From NCBI RefSeq assembly GCF_046156265.1, contig NZ_JAWDIR010000022.1, forward strand, positions 372,001 through 436,000: a stretch of 64,000 bases of DNA, given 5' to 3'. Below are positions 60,022 through 64,000 of this stretch, piece by piece. Both the position numbers and the translations under genes were made by a program. The notes under the pieces were generated by a model. The model ran no database searches. It was not told where the DNA came from and worked only from the letters and a program-made list of their open reading frames with translations. Source of the stretch: CAMDHY01 sp046156265. GTDB lineage: Bacteria > Pseudomonadota > Alphaproteobacteria > Rhizobiales > Segnochrobactraceae. Position 1 is the first letter of the stretch, and the number at the start of each line of letters is the position of its first letter.

Positions 60022-60963
60022 TCAGCGATACTGACGCGGCACGCCGCCGATGTTCTCCGTGCGCGACCAGACGATGTCCTCGCGCAGCTTGCGGGCCGGC
60101 ACGCCGGCGTAGATGCAGTTGGCGTCGAGATCGCCGCTGGCGATGGCCATCTGGCCGACCACCGCCCCCGACCCGACCCGCGTCCCCTTGTTGATCCGGC
60201 AGCCATTGCCGAGCCAGACGTGCGCCCCGACGACGACGTCGGCGGACGGGTTGAGCCGCTGGCCGGTGCTCCGCTCGAAGATGCCGTGGTGATCGCTGGT
60301 GCGCACGACGACGCTGTTCGACACCATGCAGTCATCGCCGAGGAGGAGCGAGCGGCCGTGGCGCTCGCACAACAGGGTGCCCGACTCGAATGTCACGTCG
60401 CTGCCGACGGCGATGGTGTTGCCCTCGCCGACCGTCTTGATGACGACGTTGCTCAGCCGCGTGTCGGGACCGATATAGACGAGGTTGCCGCTGCCGCGCA
60501 GCGTGATGGTGACTTTGCTCAGCCGCACGTTGGGCGCCAGCACGATGAAGTTGTCGTCGCCGCTGCGCTCGATGCTGCAGCCGCGCGACAGCGACACCCC
60601 CTCGCCGATGAAGACGCGGCGCACGTCCGGATTGTCGGTGAGCATCATCTCTGCGACGTCGGCACGGCGCATCGGCCGCAGCGCCGACACCTCGCACCGT
60701 TCCACCTCGCCTGCGAGAGCGGCGACCGAGTGCGCCATCGCTTCCAGCCGGGCGGCGACGGCCGCGAGCGCCGCCGCCTCGTCGTCCTCGTCCGTCTCGA
60801 TCGCCGCGAGGCGTGCCGCAGCGGCGAGCTGGGCCGCACTCGGCGGCGGTGGAGTGTTGGGGAAAAGTCTGCGGTGGACGATCCGCCATCCCTGCCGGGT
60901 CCGCCGCCGCAGGTATTCGCCTGCTCTTGCCGCGATGCCGGGCCGCTCCTCGGGGACTTCCAT
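60022..60963 (-). CDS. hexapeptide-repeat acyltransferase
   Basis: This 313 aa protein has an N-terminal, partly helical Ala-rich region (to about residue 90) and a left-handed beta-helix with regular hexapeptides (IGPDTRLSNVVIKTVGEGN, VGAHVWLGNGCRINKGTRVG, CIYAGVPARKLREDIVW). The last block is the LacA/CatB-type end of acetyltransferases that modify polysaccharides. ATG 60963 is the start of clear coding character. It is convergent with the sulfotransferase at 59043, 37 bp apart. Confidence 0.86.
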   Translation of the reverse strand: MEVPEERPGIAARAGEYLRRRTRQGWRIVHRRLFPNTPPPPSAAQLAAAARLAAIETDEDDEAAALAAVAARLEAMAHSVAALAGEVERCEVSALRPMRRADVAEMMLTDNPDVRRVFIGEGVSLSRGCSIERSGDDNFIVLAPNVRLSKVTITLRGSGNLVYIGPDTRLSNVVIKTVGEGNTIAVGSDVTFESGTLLCERHGRSLLLGDDCMVSNSVVVRTSDHHGIFERSTGQRLNPSADVVVGAHVWLGNGCRINKGTRVGSGAVVGQMAIASGDLDANCIYAGVPARKLREDIVWSRTENIGGVPRQYR

Positions 60964-61217
60964 TACGCCTCCACGCACCCGTCGCCGGTGTGACCGGCCG
61001 GTCGCACCCTTCCAGGCTCGACCGTCCGGTCCCCCGCCAGCGGTCGGCCCGTGCTTAGCGGCTCGTCGCCGGTCCGTCGAGCGCCGCGGCGCTTCGCGCC
61101 TGTACACGTGCGCCGCGGCTGCGCTATCTCCTCGCCGGTGCCGGGCGTGCGGCAAGATCGTGCGGCGAGAGTGCGTGGCGCACAGCGCCTGGCGGGATCA
61201 CACAGCGAGGGACGGCC

Positions 61218-62189
61218 ATGGCGGGACCGTTGAACGGCAAGCTCGTGACGGTGTTCGGCGGCTCGGGCTTCGTCGGGCGGCACACGGTCAGGGCGCTGGC
61301 GAGAGCCGGCTGGCGGGTGCGCGTCGCGGTGCGGCGGCCCGATCTCGCCGGCTTCCTGCAGCCGCTCGGCTCGGTCGGGCAGATCCAGGCGGTGCAGGCG
61401 AACCTGCGCTACCGCTGGTCGATCGAGCGGGCGCTCGACGAGGCAGACGCGGTCGCGAACCTCGTCGGCATCCTCGCCCCCTCCGGCCGGCAGAGCTTCG
61501 AGGCGGTGCAGGCCTTCGGTGCGCGGGCGATCGCCGAGGCGGCCCAAGCCGCCGGCATCACCAATCTCACCCATGTCTCGGCGATCGGCGCCGATCCCGC
61601 GTCCCCGGCGCTCTATGCGCGCAGCAAGGCCCAGGGCGAGGCCGGCGTTCTGGCCGCCGTGCCCGAAGCCGTCGTGCTGCGCCCCTCGATCGTGTTCGGC
61701 CCCGAGGACGAATTCTTCAACCGCTTCGCCAAGATGGCGCAGATCTCGCCGGTGCTGCCGGTGATCGGGCCCGACACGCGCTTCCAGCCGGTCTTCGTCG
61801 GCGATGTCGCCGCTGCCATCGTCGCGGCCCTGGACGGGCGCGCAGAGCGGGGCACGGTCTACGAGCTCGGCGGTCCGGAGGTGCTCACCTTCCGGGAGTG
61901 CCTCGAGCTGCTGCTCGCCGAGATCTACCGCAAGCGGTCGATCGTGCCGGTGCCGTTCTGGGCGGCGAAGCTGCAGGGACGCATCCTGCAGATGCTGCCG
62001 GGCGCGCCGCTGACGCTCGACCAGGTGCTGATGCTGCAGCGCGACAATGTCGTCTCCGACGCAGCCGAGGCGGAGGGCCGCACCCTCGCCGGTCTCGGTA
62101 TCCAGCCGACCAGCCTCGAGGCGATCCTCCCGACCTACCTCGCGCAGTACCGCGTGCAGGGCCAGTTCGCCGACCGCCGCTCGGCCTGA
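61218..62189 (+). CDS. complex I NDUFA9-subunit-family NAD(P)-binding protein
   Basis: This 323 aa atypical short-chain dehydrogenase has KLVTVFGGSGFVGRHTVRALARAGWRVRVAVRRP, NLVGILAPSGRQSFEAVQA and RPSIVFGPEDEFFNRFAKMAQ, the NDUFA9-like family pattern. The mitochondrial relative is an accessory subunit of complex I that binds NADPH and helps assembly; in alphaproteobacteria the role is less clear. It ends 31 bp from the convergent uppP. The 254-bp gap upstream shows no further gene. Confidence 0.92.
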   Translation: MAGPLNGKLVTVFGGSGFVGRHTVRALARAGWRVRVAVRRPDLAGFLQPLGSVGQIQAVQANLRYRWSIERALDEADAVANLVGILAPSGRQSFEAVQAFGARAIAEAAQAAGITNLTHVSAIGADPASPALYARSKAQGEAGVLAAVPEAVVLRPSIVFGPEDEFFNRFAKMAQISPVLPVIGPDTRFQPVFVGDVAAAIVAALDGRAERGTVYELGGPEVLTFRECLELLLAEIYRKRSIVPVPFWAAKLQGRILQMLPGAPLTLDQVLMLQRDNVVSDAAEAEGRTLAGLGIQPTSLEAILPTYLAQYRVQGQFADRRSA

Positions 62190-62220
62190 GGCCGGCCGCG
62201 CGCCTCGACGCTGCCGGACC

Positions 62221-63291
62221 TCAGCGCTGCGGCGTCACCGAGAAGCGGTTCTCGAAGCCGTCCGGGTCGAGCGGGTCGCCCGGCTGGCGTTCCGGCGCGG
62301 CCGGCGCCGCGGGCGAGACGTCGGTCGCAGCGGGCATCGGAATGGCGGCGGGAGCCTCCGCCGGTAGGGCTTCCCCGTTGATCGGCAGGTCGACCGGGTC
62401 CTTCACTTTCACCGTCGTGGTGGTGACGAGTCGGGCGCCGTCGTCGGCCGGCAGTGCTGCCGGGCCGAAACCGGGCAGCGCCAGGGCGCCGGTCATCCAC
62501 AGGCCCGTGAGGCCGGCGAGCCCGACGCCGATCCGCCACCAGGCGAACGGTGCGAAGCCCGAGCGGGCGACGAAATCGAGCAGCTTGCGCACGACGAACA
62601 GCGCCGCCAGGAAGGCGGCGACGAAGCCGACGGCGATCGTCACCGCCTCGTTCGGGTCGATGCGGTCGAAGTTCTTGTAGAGGTCGTAGGCGAAGGCGCC
62701 GGCCATCGTCGGCAGCGCCAGGAAGAACGAGAACTCGGCCGCCGCGCGCTTCTCGGCCCCGAGCAGCAGGGCGCCGACGATGGTGGCGCCGGAACGGGAA
62801 ACGCCGGGGATCAGCGCGACCATCTGGCAGATGCCGATACCGAAGGCGAGCCGGGGCGGAAAGTCGTAGGCGCTCGCATAGCGCGCCTTGAGGGGGATGC
62901 GGTCGACCACGAGCAGCACGAGCCCGCCGACCACCAGCATGATGCAGATGAGTGCCGGTGATTCGAACAGCACCGTCTTGATGATGCCGTGCAGAGCCAC
63001 GCCGGCGAAGGCCGCCGGCAGGAAGGCGAGCACGATGCCGATGACGAAGTTGCGGGCCCGGCGGCTCGACGGCAGCGCCAGCGCGATCTTCCAGAAGCGC
63101 TGGAAATAGACCACCAGGATGGCCAGTACGGCCCCGAGCTGGATCAGCACCTCGAATGCCTTGCCGGCGCTCTCGAAGCCCAGGAAGTGGCCGAGCAGCA
63201 GCAGGTGGCCGGTGGAGGACACCGGGATGAACTCGGTTAATCCCTCGACGAGGCCGAGCAGCAGGGCGTCGGCGAGGCTGGCGGGGTCCAT
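62221..63291 (-). CDS. uppP: undecaprenyl-diphosphatase with long C-terminal extension
   Basis: This 356 aa integral membrane phosphatase recycles the undecaprenyl carrier for peptidoglycan and polysaccharide synthesis. Motifs are LVEGLTEFIPVSSTGHLLLLGH near the N-terminus and IPGVSRSGATI in the middle. The family is usually about 265-280 aa; the last 85-90 residues here, after the final helix, are Pro/Ala/acidic and look disordered. Confidence 0.94.
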   Translation of the reverse strand: MDPASLADALLLGLVEGLTEFIPVSSTGHLLLLGHFLGFESAGKAFEVLIQLGAVLAILVVYFQRFWKIALALPSSRRARNFVIGIVLAFLPAAFAGVALHGIIKTVLFESPALICIMLVVGGLVLLVVDRIPLKARYASAYDFPPRLAFGIGICQMVALIPGVSRSGATIVGALLLGAEKRAAAEFSFFLALPTMAGAFAYDLYKNFDRIDPNEAVTIAVGFVAAFLAALFVVRKLLDFVARSGFAPFAWWRIGVGLAGLTGLWMTGALALPGFGPAALPADDGARLVTTTTVKVKDPVDLPINGEALPAEAPAAIPMPAATDVSPAAPAAPERQPGDPLDPDGFENRFSVTPQR

Positions 63292-63364
63292 GCGGTCTCC
63301 TCGGCGGGGCCCGATCTGTGTGGCGGCGCGGCCGAATCGGCGTTCCGTGCGGCAGGTTTAGCAG

Positions 63365-63393
63365 TTGTTCAAGGCAGGCGTCGGCACTATACC
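63365..63393 (+). promoter_or_regulatory. sigma70-type promoter of fzlA
   Basis: TTGTTC (63365-63370) and TATACC (63388-63393) are separated by 17 bp, 60 bp before the fzlA start, in the gap divergent from uppP. Confidence 0.5.
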
Positions 63394-63453
63394 CGAGCGC
63401 CGACGCACCGCATCACGGGAGAGCGGGGCGCCCTCCTCCCCCCTGCGCGCGCG

Positions 63454-64000
63454 ATGCTGACCCTCTACCACCATCCCTTTTCCCCTGCCTGTCGCTTCGT
63501 CCGCCTGGTGCTCGCCGAGTACGGCGTCCGCCATGAGCTGGTCATCGAGCGGCCATGGGAGCGCCGGCGGGAATTTCTGGCGCTCAATCCCGGCGGCTTC
63601 GTGCCCGTGATCCGCGAGAACGACGGGCCGCCGGTGGTGGGGGCCGGCCCCATCCTCGAATATCTCGACGAGACCCGCGGCTACTCCCAGGGCGACCGCC
63701 GGCTGATGCCGGACCACCCCGATGCCCGCGCCGAGATGCGGCGTCTGAACGACTGGTTCCTGCACAAGTTCGAGGACGAGGTCGTCGGCCATCTCGTGCA
63801 CGAGCGCATCCTGAAGCTCGAGATTCCCGCCAAGCAGGGCGGCGGCTCGCCGGAATCGGCGGTGCTCCGCGCGGCGCGGGCGAACCTTCGCCACCACATG
63901 CGCTACATCGACTATCTTTCCGTGACGCGGAAATGGCTGTCGGGCGAGCGCCTGAGCTTCGCCGACCTCGCCGCCGCCGCGGAACTGTCGTGTGCCGACT
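63454..64000 (+). CDS. fzlA: FtsZ-localized GST-like protein FzlA (partial, 3' end outside window)
   Basis: The first 182 residues are visible. They start MLTLYHHPFSPACRFVRLVLAEYGV, with the FzlA-type RPWERRREFLALNPGGFVPVI, WFLHKFEDEVVGHLVHERILK and LSVTRKWLSGERLSFADLAAAAEL. FzlA is a glutathione-transferase-fold protein that binds FtsZ and is needed for division in Caulobacter and relatives. A generic GST is the alternative. No clear ribosome-binding site precedes the ATG. Confidence 0.8.
   Translation, partial: MLTLYHHPFSPACRFVRLVLAEYGVRHELVIERPWERRREFLALNPGGFVPVIRENDGPPVVGAGPILEYLDETRGYSQGDRRLMPDHPDARAEMRRLNDWFLHKFEDEVVGHLVHERILKLEIPAKQGGGSPESAVLRAARANLRHHMRYIDYLSVTRKWLSGERLSFADLAAAAELSCAD

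Overview
The window is about 64 kb of very GC-rich DNA (third codon positions almost all G or C). It looks like the chromosome of an alphaproteobacterium, most likely of the order Hyphomicrobiales (Rhizobiales). Lineage markers are a GapR/DUF2312 protein, PF02530-type alphaproteobacterial porins, an FzlA-like division protein, a complex I NDUFA9-family protein, and the block rpmH-rnpA-yidC-engB-argB-HAD-dapD-dapE. No tRNA, rRNA, CRISPR array, insertion sequence or prophage was seen.

Layout. (a) 1-8.2 kb, + strand: the end of a spermidine/putrescine-type ABC importer, then a tightly packed set of genes of unknown joint purpose: a GT1-fold glycosyltransferase without the usual catalytic His, two tandem bicupins, an aldehyde dehydrogenase, a saccharopine-dehydrogenase-like reductase and a GntR/FCD regulator. 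(b) 8.2-12.7 kb: a secreted beta-helix protein, a D-tagatose/D-psicose 3-epimerase-type protein, and a Tat-exported PhoD phosphatase behind a well-formed Pho box. (c) 12.7-18.5 kb, - strand: pobA, a TauE/SafE permease, and thiBPQ behind a TPP riboswitch. (d) 18.6-36.1 kb: an aromatic-acid island. It contains a gentisate operon (gentisate dioxygenase, a DinB/MDMPI-type protein, fumarylpyruvate hydrolase, GST-type maleylpyruvate isomerase) with a MarR regulator, a VanAB-like Rieske demethylase system with its own binding protein and a TetR regulator, an IclR regulator with a thioesterase, and an operon of FAD monooxygenase, benzoate-CoA-ligase-type enzyme and a complete Liv-type ABC transporter. 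Together these suggest uptake of a hydroxybenzoate, CoA activation, hydroxylation at the CoA-ester level, thioester cleavage to gentisate, and ring cleavage to fumarate and pyruvate. (e) 36.1-38.7 kb: two tandem paralogous porins. (f) 38.8-49.4 kb, - strand: core genes (gapR, dapE, dapD, argB, engB, yidC, rnpA, rpmH), interrupted between argB and engB by a TetR/GFA-like/small-protein module. (g) 49.5-61 kb: a surface-polysaccharide locus with a sugar epimerase, a 2402-residue polydomain protein (sulfotransferase, coiled coil, ten repeats, two GT4, one GT2, a degenerate methyltransferase), two more sulfotransferases and a hexapeptide acyltransferase. (h) 61-64 kb: NDUFA9-family protein, uppP and the start of fzlA.

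Regulatory DNA is unusually readable for a GC-rich genome. There is a TPP riboswitch, a Pho box, perfect TetR- and IclR-style palindromes placed in divergent promoters, and several promoter-like -35/-10 pairs in rare AT-rich pockets. Functions come from motif recognition and context only; no searches were run.
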